Below, one piece after another: positions 20,370-29,260 of a stretch of DNA of 57,530 nucleotides. Below the pieces are notes generated by a model. The model did not search any database. It saw nothing but the letters and a program-made list of their open reading frames with translations, and had not been told where the DNA came from. This DNA is from Bartonella sp. CM31XJBT (GTDB lineage Bacteria > Pseudomonadota > Alphaproteobacteria > Rhizobiales > Rhizobiaceae), in contig NZ_JAQITD010000014.1 in the NCBI RefSeq assembly GCF_028618555.1, positions 1 to 57,530 of the forward strand. Reading direction: 5' to 3'. The position numbers and the translations under genes are program-made. How positions within the stretch are numbered: position 1 is the stretch's first letter; each line of letters begins with the position of its first letter.

Positions 20370-20843
20370 TTAGATGTACTGAACCTTAATGATCTCATAA
20401 TTATGCGCACCACCTGGTGCATTCACCTCAATCACATCACCTTCTTGCTTGCCAATAAGTGCACGTGCGATAGGCGAAGAAATAGAGATTTTACCAACCT
20501 TTACATCAGCTTCTTGATCTCCTACGATCTGATACACTTTTTTTTCTTCAGTGTCCTCATCCAAGAGTTTAATGGTTGCGCCAAATTTTATTTTGTCACC
20601 TGAAAGACGCGAGACATCTATAACTTCTGCTCGCGCGATATAATCTTCAAGCTCATTTATACGCCCCTCATTATGACTTTGCGCTTCTTTAGCTGCATGA
20701 TACTCAGCATTTTCGGATAAATCACCATGCGCACGCGCTTCAGAAATTGCTTCAATAATTCGCGGACGCTCCTGTTGTTGACGCCAACGCAACTCTTCTT
20801 TAAGACTCTCAAAACCAGCTGTAGTCATCGGAACTTTTTCCAT
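20370..20843 (-). CDS. greA: Transcription elongation factor GreA
   Basis: Rescues arrested RNA polymerase by stimulating transcript cleavage. The N-terminal coiled coil (residues about 1-75) bears the acidic tip segment [15 protein letters not shown], followed by the FKBP-like domain with [18 protein letters not shown]. The length of 157 residues is exactly the usual one. The ATG follows AAGGGACGG. An 8-bp hairpin (TTCCAAAA/TTTTGGAA) lies in the upstream region near 20896-20915. Confidence 0.97.
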   Translation of the reverse strand: MEKVPMTTAGFESLKEELRWRQQQERPRIIEAISEARAHGDLSENAEYHAAKEAQSHNEGRINELEDYIARAEVIDVSRLSGDKIKFGATIKLLDEDTEEKKVYQIVGDQEADVKVGKISISSPIARALIGKQEGDVIEVNAPGGAHNYEIIKVQYI

Positions 20844-21182
20844 AATCCGTCCCTTTCTATTACACGGAAGGTTTAATAAAAATACAAAAAACGGCTTCCA
20901 AAATTACTTTTGGAATCCGAAAACTACGATCTTTTTTATTATATAGTACAGTATCGCTGTTTTCCATACAAAAATAAATAAAGGAAACAAAACATGCACA
21001 AATAGTGATTAAAACATCTCATTTTGGTGTTTAAAACGTTAAACTTCACTATTCTCTTTAAAAGTGTCCTAAAGAAGAAAGAATTGTATTTTTTTCTGTT
21101 TTATCATAATCTAGTAAAAGAAATCATATGGGATATGAAGAGAGAAGGATAGAAAATCTCTAAAGAAATTCTTTACAGAAAA
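20844..21182. other. Divergent promoter region greA / SH3 gene
   Basis: A 339-base spacer separates two divergent genes and must hold both promoters. A perfect 8-bp inverted repeat TTCCAAAA..TTTTGGAA lies about 60 bases before greA, in its likely 5' leader. No other element was recognised. Confidence 0.4.
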
Positions 21183-21497
21183 ATGAAAAAAATCGTCATT
21201 TTTTTTATGTTTGGCTCTTTCTTTTTAGCCACAACAATATCAGAGGCAGCAGATGCTTTTGTTACGAGAAATCTTAATTTTAGAACAGGTCCCAGCACTC
21301 AGTATGCGCTTTGCGGCTTAATCTCTGCTGGAGAATTGGTTTTTGTTAAAAACTGTGAAGGAAATTGGTGCCATATCCGATATAACACTCAAATAGGTTG
21401 GGTGTCATCTCGTTATCTTTCATTTAAAGATGGAAACGATCTTTATCACACATATACAATGTCTTTAGTGCCCAAACATACCGATTGTTCTCCATAA
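21183..21497 (+). CDS. Small secreted SH3-domain protein
   Basis: A 104-residue protein with a clear signal peptide (residues 1-22, MKKIVIFFMFG... ending near SEAADA) followed by one bacterial SH3 domain (RNLNFRTGPSTQYALCG...GWVSSRYLSF). Bacterial SH3 domains of this sort often bind peptidoglycan or cell-wall peptides in the periplasm. Two cysteines in the domain (CG at about 42 and NWC near 61, with another at about 57) could form a disulfide. It stands alone between greA and uvrB. The exact role is unknown. Confidence 0.8.
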   Translation: MKKIVIFFMFGSFFLATTISEAADAFVTRNLNFRTGPSTQYALCGLISAGELVFVKNCEGNWCHIRYNTQIGWVSSRYLSFKDGNDLYHTYTMSLVPKHTDCSP

Positions 21498-21754
21498 CAG
21501 CCATAATAACTTATGCCCTCTTGAATATCATCATGGCAAAAATGCAATAGTGTCCACGAACAACCACAAATATACCCCCTCCAAAGAAATACTTCAAAGA
21601 ACTCTTCTCATAAAAAACTTGATCAATATCCTAATGAAAGCTCTAATAAACCAAAATAAATCTGTTCAATAACGTTTTGCTGTTGTCGTAATAAATTTGT
21701 AAAATTAGTATTTTCTTTAAAATCACCAACACTTTTCTATCAAAGGATACAACA

Positions 21755-24064
21755 ATGAAAAATGGTGTTACTGCAACAGTAGAAGCTCTTTCTGCTCTCA
21801 TTGCTTCAGGTAATCCTCTTTTTAAGAATGGCGCGTTATGGACACCTCACCGCCCTGTTCGTCCTGAAAAGTCTGAAGGTGGTATTCCATTTCAACTCGA
21901 AACATCTTTTAAACCCGCGGGAGATCAACCTCAAGCCATAAAAACTCTGGTTGAGGGAATTCAAAAAGATGAACGTACACAAGTGCTTTTGGGTGTTACC
22001 GGCTCAGGAAAAACCTATACAATGGCCAATATCATTGAAAAAACACAGCGTCCAGCTTTAATCTTAGCACCAAATAAAACTCTAGCAGCGCAGCTTTACG
22101 GTGAATTTAAAAGTTTTTTTCCCCATAATGCCGTCGAATATTTTGTTTCCTATTATGACTATTATCAGCCAGAAGCCTACGTTGCACGCTCTGATACCTA
22201 TATTGAAAAAGAATCCTCAATTAATGAACAAATCGACCGGATGCGTCATGCTGCAACACGCGCCGTCTTAGAGCGTGATGACGTTATTATCGTCGCCTCT
22301 GTCTCCTGCATCTACGGAATTGGTTCCGTAGAAACCTATACGGCCATGACCTTCCAAATAGCAAAAGGGGACAAACTCAATCAACGAACACTCTTGGCTG
22401 ATTTAGTCTCTCAACAGTATTATCGACAAGATATCAATTTCATTCGTGGTTCCTTTCGTGTACGAGGGGATACAATCGAAATTTTCCCTGCCCACCTCGA
22501 AGATCGTGCTTGGCGTATTTCGCTCTTTGGCGATGAAGTGGAAACAATTACGGAATTCGATCCTCTCACCGGACAAAAAACAGGCGATCTTCAATCGATT
22601 AAAATTTATGCCAATTCACACTATGTAATACCGCGACCAACACTCAATCAAGCAATGAAAGCCATCAAAATGGAACTCGTTCAACGCCTCGATGAGTTGA
22701 ACGCAGCTGGACGTCTTTTAGAAGCACAACGTTTAGAACAACGTACAATTTTTGATTTAGAAATGTTAGAAACCACCGGCTCATGCGCCGGAATAGAAAA
22801 TTATTCACGTTATTTAACAGGACGAAAACCCGGAGAACCACCACCAACCTTGTTCGAATACATTCCAAATAATGCTCTTGTTTTTATCGATGAAAGCCAC
22901 GTAACCATTCCCCAAATTGGGGGCATGTACCGAGGTGACTTTCGTAGAAAAGCAACACTAGCAGAATATGGTTTTCGCCTCCCTTCTTGTATGGATAACC
23001 GTCCTTTGCGCTTTGAAGAATGGGATGCTATGCGCCCACAAACGATTGCTGTCTCCGCAACACCTGGACGCTGGGAAATAGAACAATCTCACGGCACTTT
23101 TGCGGAACAAGTTATTCGCCCAACAGGGCTTGTTGACCCACCAACAGAGGTTCGTCCAGCCAAAAATCAAGTCGATGATGTTGTGAATGAAATTCGTAAA
23201 ACAATTCAAAAAGGCTACCGTACATTGGTGACAGTTCTCACAAAGCGTATGGCTGAGGACTTAACTGAATATCTCCACGAACAAGACATTCGTGTACGCT
23301 ACATGCATTCTGACATTGATACATTAGAACGCATTGAAATTCTACGCGATCTTCGGCTTGGCACCTTTGATGTCCTCATCGGTATCAACTTGCTCCGAGA
23401 AGGCTTAGATATTCCAGAATGTGGTTTTGTTGCCATTCTAGATGCCGATAAAGAGGGCTTTTTGCGCTCTGAAACTTCCCTCATACAAACAATCGGACGT
23501 GCTGCACGTAACGTAGATGGCCGTGTTATCCTCTATGCAGATACGATCACTGGTTCCATAGAACGAGCCTTACAGGAGACACAAAGACGTCGACAAAAAC
23601 AAATAGCCTATAATGAAGAACACCATATCACACCGAAAAGTATCAAAAAAAATATCGGAGATATTCTCAATTTAGGCGATGAAAACAACCATGTTCGTAC
23701 AAATATCCCTGATGTTATCGAGAAAAAAAATATAGTTGGCAACAATTTAGCATCTCATATTAAACACCTTGAAAAATTAATGCATGAAGCAGCTGCTGAT
23801 CTTAATTTTGAAGAAGCAGCGCGACTTCGCGATGAAATCAAACAATTACAAAAGATAGAACTAGAGCTCGCAGAAAATCCCTTAACACATCATAGCGAAC
23901 AATCCACCCATGAGCCCGTGTTACAACAAAGTCTTTTCTCCAAACCAGACCTTGCACACATGGGACCAACCATGGACACTGGTATTTTGGAAAATCAAAA
24001 AGGAAAATCTCGTAAAAACACCCCTAATCAAGCAACAATAAAACGAAAAAAACGCAATCAATGA
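21755..24064 (+). CDS. uvrB: Excinuclease ABC subunit B
   Basis: Damage-verifying helicase-like subunit of nucleotide excision repair, working with UvrA and UvrC. Walker A GVTGSGKT is at residues 80-87, the beta-hairpin region contains [11 protein letters not shown], and [11 protein letters not shown] is the Walker B region. The helicase C-terminal motif IGRAARN follows, and near residue 670 comes the UVR domain that contacts UvrC. There is a basic C-terminal tail rich in K and N. The N-terminal extension of about 45 residues before [14 protein letters not shown] is normal for rhizobial UvrB. The preceding gap holds no recognised element. Confidence 0.98.
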   Translation: MKNGVTATVEALSALIASGNPLFKNGALWTPHRPVRPEKSEGGIPFQLETSFKPAGDQPQAIKTLVEGIQKDERTQVLLGVTGSGKTYTMANIIEKTQRPALILAPNKTLAAQLYGEFKSFFPHNAVEYFVSYYDYYQPEAYVARSDTYIEKESSINEQIDRMRHAATRAVLERDDVIIVASVSCIYGIGSVETYTAMTFQIAKGDKLNQRTLLADLVSQQYYRQDINFIRGSFRVRGDTIEIFPAHLEDRAWRISLFGDEVETITEFDPLTGQKTGDLQSIKIYANSHYVIPRPTLNQAMKAIKMELVQRLDELNAAGRLLEAQRLEQRTIFDLEMLETTGSCAGIENYSRYLTGRKPGEPPPTLFEYIPNNALVFIDESHVTIPQIGGMYRGDFRRKATLAEYGFRLPSCMDNRPLRFEEWDAMRPQTIAVSATPGRWEIEQSHGTFAEQVIRPTGLVDPPTEVRPAKNQVDDVVNEIRKTIQKGYRTLVTVLTKRMAEDLTEYLHEQDIRVRYMHSDIDTLERIEILRDLRLGTFDVLIGINLLREGLDIPECGFVAILDADKEGFLRSETSLIQTIGRAARNVDGRVILYADTITGSIERALQETQRRRQKQIAYNEEHHITPKSIKKNIGDILNLGDENNHVRTNIPDVIEKKNIVGNNLASHIKHLEKLMHEAAADLNFEEAARLRDEIKQLQKIELELAENPLTHHSEQSTHEPVLQQSLFSKPDLAHMGPTMDTGILENQKGKSRKNTPNQATIKRKKRNQ

Positions 24065-24691
24065 AGGAGTAAGAAATTTCAAACCGCATAAAATAATCTT
24101 CAGCTCTTCTAAAAAAGACTAAGGTTCAAAAGCAAACAGCATTATCCGAAAAATAGACAACCTCCAACATCAAGGGTGCTCCAATTTGTCTAAAACAACA
24201 TAAGAAAGAACATTTTACAAAAAATTCCAAAATATATTATTTTATACAGTTATACTCTGATATTTAACTCAATATTATCGATCCTTACAAAAAAATATTC
24301 AAATAGGTCACTGTTCTATAACACAAATAAAGTAAAATAAGACTTTCTCATAGAACCATAAGACTATGATAAAAAATGATAACTTTGTATTCATACACCT
24401 ATTGTTCAATTCATATTGTACCAAACAATAAAAAAGTACCAATAAATAAAGATTTTATATCCCATAGTAAAAAATCGGGTACTCTCAATACAAATTTATT
24501 AATTAACCTCAAGCAGAGTACATTAATTGAAATCAAAATTCTGTTATGATTTTATTGTACTGTCTCCGTGGTAGATTTAACTAAATGAATTTTTATTTTT
24601 TTGTCACAATAAAGTCCAAAATTGTTCAGGCTCTATTCAGTTTGAAACGTGTAGGATGTGAAAAATACGAATTTACACAAGGAGCATCATT
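24065..24691. other. Spacer with duplicated upstream region, copy A
   Basis: From about 24226 onward this gap aligns with 26609-27059 upstream of the second BA14K gene. The outer part is clearly diverged, while the last about 110 bases before the ATG are practically identical. No coding frame was recognised between uvrB and the duplication. Confidence 0.6.
24527..24555 (+). promoter_or_regulatory. Candidate promoter of BA14K gene A
   Basis: TTGAAA, 17 bases, then TTTTAT. The same hexamers at the same spacing occur before gene B (26896-26924) in a region that is otherwise diverged. A leader of about 130 bases, largely identical in both copies, separates it from the ATG. No experimental support. 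Confidence 0.45.
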
Positions 24692-25474
24692 ATGAAAAAA
24701 GTGATCAGGTTAGCGGTATTATCAGCAATGTCAACTGTGACCGTTTTGATGCCGCTAAATGCAACGCTTGCGAATATGGCATGGAATCGTAGTGACTCTA
24801 TCTCGAGAGAAATAGATGATATGATGAGGAAGATGCGTAAAGAAACAGATGATGCGATAAGGGAAATAAGGAAGAAAGCTGATATCCCGCCTTGCGGTTT
24901 TTCTCGCTCCCATTGTTCTGATAGAAAACGTGGCTTTTTTTCTGATGATTTCCAAAAGTTTGTTGATGATTTCCACAAGAGTTTTGAAGACGGCAAAAGA
25001 AGATTTAAAGCCGAACATGAAAGGTTTGTAGCCAAACATAGTAAGACGGAACAACAACACCATCATCACCACCACCACCATTATCATTATATTGAAAACA
25101 AAACGTATCATTACGTCGAGCGCAAAAAAACAAAACACCGTAATGTTCATATAGAAAACTCAGGAGATGCTGTAGTAATGGGTATTCTTGGTCTTGCAAC
25201 AGGTACGATTCTTGGTACAGTTTTAAAAAAACCAGAACAGCCACAAGTTGTTTATCAAATAGTACCACAAAATCAAATTGTATATCAACAGGTTCCACAA
25301 GAACAGATAATTTATGAAGCTCCGCAAATGGTGAAATATGAGCCAGTACAACAATCATGGGAATCTGATTGGCTTAACTATTGCAAGAAAAAATACCGTT
25401 CTTTCAACCCTAAAACAGGAACTTTCCGAGACCGTAATGGTTTGGAACACGTTTGTTATGCCCCAATAAATTAA
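24692..25474 (+). CDS. Exported BA14K-domain protein, His-rich (copy A)
   Basis: A 260-residue envelope protein. A signal peptide spans residues 1 to about 27 (ending near TLANMAW). A charged helical stretch follows (about 36-65), then a histidine-rich block with eight consecutive His near residue 120. A glycine-rich hydrophobic segment (VVMGILGLATGTILGTV) comes next, and then repeats of the type VVYQxxPQxQ. The C-terminus (SDWLNYCKKKYRSF..., ending HVCYAPIN) is the BA14K domain found in Brucella and other rhizobia, where a founding member was described as an immunoreactive 14-kDa protein. The protein is longer than copy B because of the helical insert and longer His run. Good AAGGAG ribosome site. 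Metal binding is an inference. Confidence 0.8.
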   Translation: MKKVIRLAVLSAMSTVTVLMPLNATLANMAWNRSDSISREIDDMMRKMRKETDDAIREIRKKADIPPCGFSRSHCSDRKRGFFSDDFQKFVDDFHKSFEDGKRRFKAEHERFVAKHSKTEQQHHHHHHHHYHYIENKTYHYVERKKTKHRNVHIENSGDAVVMGILGLATGTILGTVLKKPEQPQVVYQIVPQNQIVYQQVPQEQIIYEAPQMVKYEPVQQSWESDWLNYCKKKYRSFNPKTGTFRDRNGLEHVCYAPIN

Positions 25475-25511
25475 CTTCTGTTCCGCCCTACTAAAAAGTC
25501 TTAAATGGCAC

Positions 25512-25537
25512 AAAAAAACGCTTCAAAGCGTTTTTTT
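25512..25537. terminator. Bidirectional terminator, copy A
   Basis: AAAAAAACGCT, loop TCAA, AGCGTTTTTTT: a hairpin with an A-run before and a T-run after, so it can terminate both the BA14K gene (plus) and the hydrolase remnant (minus). It is identical to the copy at 27721-27746. Confidence 0.85.
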
Positions 25538-25543
25538 GTTTGC

Positions 25544-25856
25544 TCATATATTAAAATCTTGAAGAAAAGGATTATTTTGGCGCCCATAGCCTATGCTACT
25601 TTTGGGACCATGCCCACAAATAAAACAAACATCATCGCCTAAGGGTAAAACTTTTTCTCGAAGAGATTGCATCAATTTTTCATAGGAACAGAAGGGGAAG
25701 TCCGTACGTCCAATAGAACCACGAAAAAGAACATCACCCAAGAGGGCTAAGCGCTCTTTTTCATTGAAATAAATAACATGACCAGGGGAATGTCCTGGGG
25801 TGTGAAAAACCTTAAACACATGTCCAGCAAAATGAACACACTCACCATCTTCTAAC
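25544..25856 (-). pseudogene. Truncated MBL-fold hydrolase (copy A)
   Basis: Carries the C-terminal about 100 residues of the hydrolase that is complete at 27753-28403, nearly identical to it (one visible residue change, E to G, near the C-terminus). The HxHxDH metal motif and the whole N-terminal half are absent, so it cannot be an active hydrolase. A frame from an internal Met (25819) remains open. The remnant ends where unit A jumps to kinase sequence, at about 25856. Confidence 0.88.
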
Positions 25857-25877
25857 TATATCGAACAACGCACCATA

Positions 25878-26480
25878 ATGCTTTCGGGTGTAAGCCATGA
25901 TTTAAGAACCATTCTCACCCGTTTTAAACTTCAACTAGCGTTAGCAAATACTGACTTTGATATTAAGCCGCTTGAGCAAGATGTGAGCGACATGCAAAAT
26001 ATGTTAGAAAATGACCTTGCTTTTGCCCGTAGTGAAGGAAGTGAGTATATTAAAACTTTTGATTTAAATGCTCTTATGCAAAAATTCTCTACCGATGCGC
26101 ATCTTCACAAACGTCAATTTTCCTACACCATTGAAAGCCCTACACAAATACAAGTACGCCCCCATGCCTTCACGCGTCTCATCAGCAATCTTGTATCAAA
26201 AGCATTTTGTCATGCTAATACTGTCAAACTAACAGCCATATCCCAACAAGAATCTTTCATCATAACTATTGATGATGATGGACCTGGGATTCATAAAAAT
26301 ATGCGCACAGAAGTCTTTAAGCCATTCTTTAAACTTGATAAAACACAAAATCAAGATGCGAGTAGAGCAGGACTCGGCCTTTCTATTGCTCAAGATATAG
26401 CACGTAGCCATGGAGGCAATATTCAATTGGATGATAGCCCTCTAGGGGGCTTACGCGCTATTATTGATGTCCCCCTTTAG
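25878..26480 (+). pseudogene. Truncated histidine kinase, catalytic part only (copy A)
   Basis: Open frame of 200 residues matching the C-terminal half of the kinase at 29261-30601 with about 85 % identity (30 differences counted by eye). It lacks both membrane helices, the sensor region and most of HAMP. The phospho-acceptor H-box SHDLRTIL is intact. In the ATPase domain the N-box reads NLVSKAF (NLVTNAF in the full kinase), losing the Mg/ATP Asn, and the glycine box reads RAGLGL instead of GTGLGL. DDDGPGI is retained. It could be a pseudogene with an accidentally open frame or a soluble decoy/phosphotransfer protein. No clear ribosome site is visible. Confidence 0.75.
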
Positions 26481-26895
26481 CAATTTTTCTTGTTAAACCA
26501 CGTTATAAAAAAATCCCTAAAACTATCAAAACATGCCAAAAACACTTCTAAAACCTAAATGAGCACAAAAAAATTAAAGAGAATGTTTCCCATATATCAA
26601 AAAAAGTTCCCGCAATATATTATCTTATACAGTTATAATCTGATATCGAACTCAATATTTAACCTCACAAGAGAGTAGTCAAACAGGACTGTATTCTATC
26701 ACACAAATAAGATTTTATCTTAGCACCATAAGCCTATAATAAAAAACGATAACTTTTATTCATACACCTATTGTTTAATTCATATTGTATCAATTAATAA
26801 AAAAGTACTCATCAATAAAGAATTTATAACCAATAGTAAAAAATCTGCTGCTCTCAATACAAGCTGCTGAATTAACCTTAAGAATATTACATTAA

Positions 26896-26924
26896 TTGAA
26901 ATCAAAATTTTGTCATGATTTTAT
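26896..26924 (+). promoter_or_regulatory. Candidate promoter of BA14K gene B
   Basis: TTGAAA, 17 bases, TTTTAT, in the same place as in copy A. Conservation within a diverged background supports a functional element. Confidence 0.45.
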
Positions 26925-27059
26925 TTTACTGTACCGGCAATGTTTTAACTAAATGAATTTTTATTTTTTTGTCACAATAAAGTCCAAAATTGTTCAGGCT
27001 CTATTCAGTTTGAAACGTGTAGGATGTGAAAAATACGAATTTACACAAGGAGCATCATT

Positions 27060-27683
27060 ATGAAAAAACTCTTCAGATTAGCGGTATTATCAGCAATGTC
27101 TACTGCAACCGTTTTGATGCCATTAAATCCAACGCTTGCAGATATGGCATGGTATCATAGCTATGATATGAGGAGGGAGGCTGGTTTACCAGCTCACAAT
27201 TTTAGCTCCCATTTTTCTCATAGTGAACATCGCTCTTTTGATAATCCCCACAAGCGTCATTATGTTAGCCATAAATGGGGAGCACAACAACACCATCATG
27301 TTGAACACAAGACATATCATTATGTCGAGCGCAAAAAGACAAAACACAGTAGTATTAATATAAATAACTCAGGAGAAGCTTTAGCAATGGGCATTCTTGC
27401 TCTTGCAGCAGGTGCACTTCTCAGCAAAATTTTTAAAAAACCAGAACAGCCACAAGTTGTTTATCAAACCGCACCACAGCATCAAATTGTATATCAACAG
27501 GTTCCACAAGAGCAGATAATTTATGAAACTCCGCAAACGGTGGAATATGAGCCAGTACAACAATCATGGGAGTCTGATTGGCTTCAATATTGCAAGAAAA
27601 AATACCGTTCTTTCAACCCTAAAACAGGAACTTTCCGAGACCGTAATGGTTTGGAACACGTTTGTTATGCCCCAATAAATTAA
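27060..27683 (+). CDS. Exported BA14K-domain protein, His-rich (copy B)
   Basis: A 207-residue paralogue of the gene 2.37 kb upstream. Signal peptide at residues 1 to about 27, a shorter central region with scattered histidines (SHFSHSEH, QQHHHVEH), then the shared TYHYVERKKTKH block. A glycine/alanine-rich hydrophobic segment and the (V/I)(V/I)YQxxPQxQ repeats follow, with a BA14K C-terminus identical to copy A over about the last 35 residues. It lacks the charged helical insert of copy A. Same leader and ribosome site as copy A. It lies beside the two-component system on the duplicated module; whether that system regulates it is unknown. Confidence 0.8.
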   Translation: MKKLFRLAVLSAMSTATVLMPLNPTLADMAWYHSYDMRREAGLPAHNFSSHFSHSEHRSFDNPHKRHYVSHKWGAQQHHHVEHKTYHYVERKKTKHSSININNSGEALAMGILALAAGALLSKIFKKPEQPQVVYQTAPQHQIVYQQVPQEQIIYETPQTVEYEPVQQSWESDWLQYCKKKYRSFNPKTGTFRDRNGLEHVCYAPIN

Positions 27684-27720
27684 CTTCTGTTCCGCCCTAC
27701 TAAAAAGTCTTAAATGGCAC

Positions 27721-27746
27721 AAAAAAACGCTTCAAAGCGTTTTTTT
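27721..27746. terminator. Bidirectional terminator, copy B
   Basis: Same hairpin as at 25512-25537, between the convergent BA14K and hydrolase genes, with A-run and T-run on either side. Confidence 0.85.
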
Positions 27747-27752
27747 GTTTGC

Positions 27753-28403
27753 TCATATATTAAAATCTTGAAGAAAAGGATTATTTTGGCGCTCATAGCC
27801 TATGCTACTTTTGGGACCATGCCCACAAATAAAACAAACATCATCGCCTAAGGGTAAAACTTTTTCTCGAAGAGATTGCATCAATTTTTCATAGGAACAG
27901 AAGGGGAAGTCCGTACGTCCAATAGAACCACGAAAGAGAACATCACCCAAGAGGGCTAAGCGCTCTTTTTCATTGAAATAAATAACATGACCAGGGGAAT
28001 GTCCTGGGGTGTGAAAAACCTTAAACACATGTCCAGCAAAATGAACACACTCACCATCTTCTAACCATTTGTCAGGAATACAGATGCAAGCATCAGTGAT
28101 GCCATAATTTTTTGCGCTTTCGCTCACAGCATCCATCACAGGCTTATCATCGCGATGTGAACCGATAATTTTTACATTAAGCGCTTCTTTCGCTTGCATT
28201 GCTGCTCCTACATGATCAAAATGACCATGTGTTACCCAAATAGCCTCAACAATAACACCATTCTTTTCGATTACGTCTTGAATCCGCGGCCAATCACCAC
28301 CAGGATCAACGAGAACCCCCGTTTTACATTCACTATCAAAAAGCAAAGTGCAATTTTGTTGGAATGTCGTAACGGGAATAATATGTATATTAAGACTACC
28401 CAT
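27753..28403 (-). CDS. MBL-fold metallo-hydrolase, glyoxalase-II-like
   Basis: A 216-residue metallo-beta-lactamase-fold hydrolase. Metal motif THGHFDHVG is near residue 58, with further ligands in HTPGHSPGH and the C-terminal CGHGP. It resembles YcbL-type single-domain glyoxalase II-like enzymes that hydrolyse thioesters, but the true substrate is not clear. The ATG follows AAGGATATT. It is divergent from the response-regulator gene (145 bases between starts) and convergent with the BA14K gene. The near-identical partial copy in unit A indicates recent sequence exchange. Confidence 0.88.
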   Translation of the reverse strand: MGSLNIHIIPVTTFQQNCTLLFDSECKTGVLVDPGGDWPRIQDVIEKNGVIVEAIWVTHGHFDHVGAAMQAKEALNVKIIGSHRDDKPVMDAVSESAKNYGITDACICIPDKWLEDGECVHFAGHVFKVFHTPGHSPGHVIYFNEKERLALLGDVLFRGSIGRTDFPFCSYEKLMQSLREKVLPLGDDVCFICGHGPKSSIGYERQNNPFLQDFNI

Positions 28404-28547
28404 AATATCCTTTTCAAAAGTAACTTTTTTAAATTTATAAATAAAACTTTCTCTCCTTTAAGGTAAAGGTGCTGCTCGACAGCTTTATACAACTTATGTA
28501 AACTTGCATTTTGTGTAAACTAAATTTTTATCAAGGTTTTTTTAAGA

Positions 28548-29252
28548 ATGACCAATCACGTTCAAGTTTTGTGTGACGATGCCCCTCACCTTCTTGTGAT
28601 TGATGACGATACTCGTATTCGCAATCTTTTATTTCAGTTTCTCATTAAAAATGGATTTCGTGTTTCAGTTTCAGCCAATGCGAATGAAGCAAGACGACTG
28701 TTGGCAAGTTTAGATTTTGATCTTCTTATTGTTGATGTCATGATGCCTAGCGAAAACGGTATTGATCTCACTCATTCACTCCGCCAAACAAAAGATGTTC
28801 CTATCTTGATGCTAACAGCTTTATCAGAAATAGACAATCGTATCCGTGGATTAGAAGCAGGGGCCGATGATTATCTGTCTAAGCCGTTTGACCCTCGTGA
28901 ACTTCTCCTTCGCATCAACGCCATTTTACGACGTGGTTTTCCCCTTAGCCAACCTAAAATTGAGCAAATCGTTTTTGGTCCTTATATATTTTCAATTTCA
29001 CGACGCGAACTCAAAAAAGGAGGAGAAATTATTAAATTAACAGATAAAGAACAAGAAATGATGGTCATGTTTGCCGAAAATGCAGGCGATACAATTCCGC
29101 GCCATAAATTCGCGACAGATGACAGCAATATAAGTGAACGTGCCATTGATGTGCAGATAAACCGCCTTCGTCGTAAGATCGAAAAAAACCCAGCACTGCC
29201 TATATGGCTCCAAACCGTGCGAGGAATAGGGTATAAACTCTCTATTGAATAG
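28548..29252 (+). CDS. OmpR-family response regulator
   Basis: A 234-residue response regulator. The receiver domain (residues about 14-125) has acidic pocket DDD near 19-21, phospho-acceptor Asp at 63 (IVDVMMP) and Lys in LSKPFD. The C-terminal OmpR/PhoB winged helix ends in RGIGYKLSIE. It lies 8 bases upstream of its cognate kinase on the same strand. An older literature name for similar pairs is PetR/PetP, but I cannot tie this pair to a defined signal. Unit A of the duplication has no copy of this gene. Confidence 0.92.
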   Translation: MTNHVQVLCDDAPHLLVIDDDTRIRNLLFQFLIKNGFRVSVSANANEARRLLASLDFDLLIVDVMMPSENGIDLTHSLRQTKDVPILMLTALSEIDNRIRGLEAGADDYLSKPFDPRELLLRINAILRRGFPLSQPKIEQIVFGPYIFSISRRELKKGGEIIKLTDKEQEMMVMFAENAGDTIPRHKFATDDSNISERAIDVQINRLRRKIEKNPALPIWLQTVRGIGYKLSIE

Positions 29253-29260
29253 GCACAAGA

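Larger units (their letters stand above)
24226..26608. repeat. Tandem duplication unit A (degenerate)
   Basis: First copy of a module whose second copy starts near 26609. It holds an intact BA14K gene, the 3' part of an MBL-hydrolase gene and the 3' part of a histidine-kinase gene. The response-regulator gene and the flanking halves are missing because of an internal deletion of about 1.9 kb relative to unit B. The BA14K starts lie 2368 bases apart. Confidence 0.85.

Noticed and set aside
25040..25100. Short CAC/CAT repeat considered as a CRISPR or microsatellite array
   Set aside because: It is a coding histidine run without spacers.
24755..25358. Minus-strand frames over the BA14K gene, rich in V and M opposite the His run
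   Set aside because: They are antisense readings of the CAT/CAC repeat; signal peptide, ribosome site and domain support the plus-strand gene.
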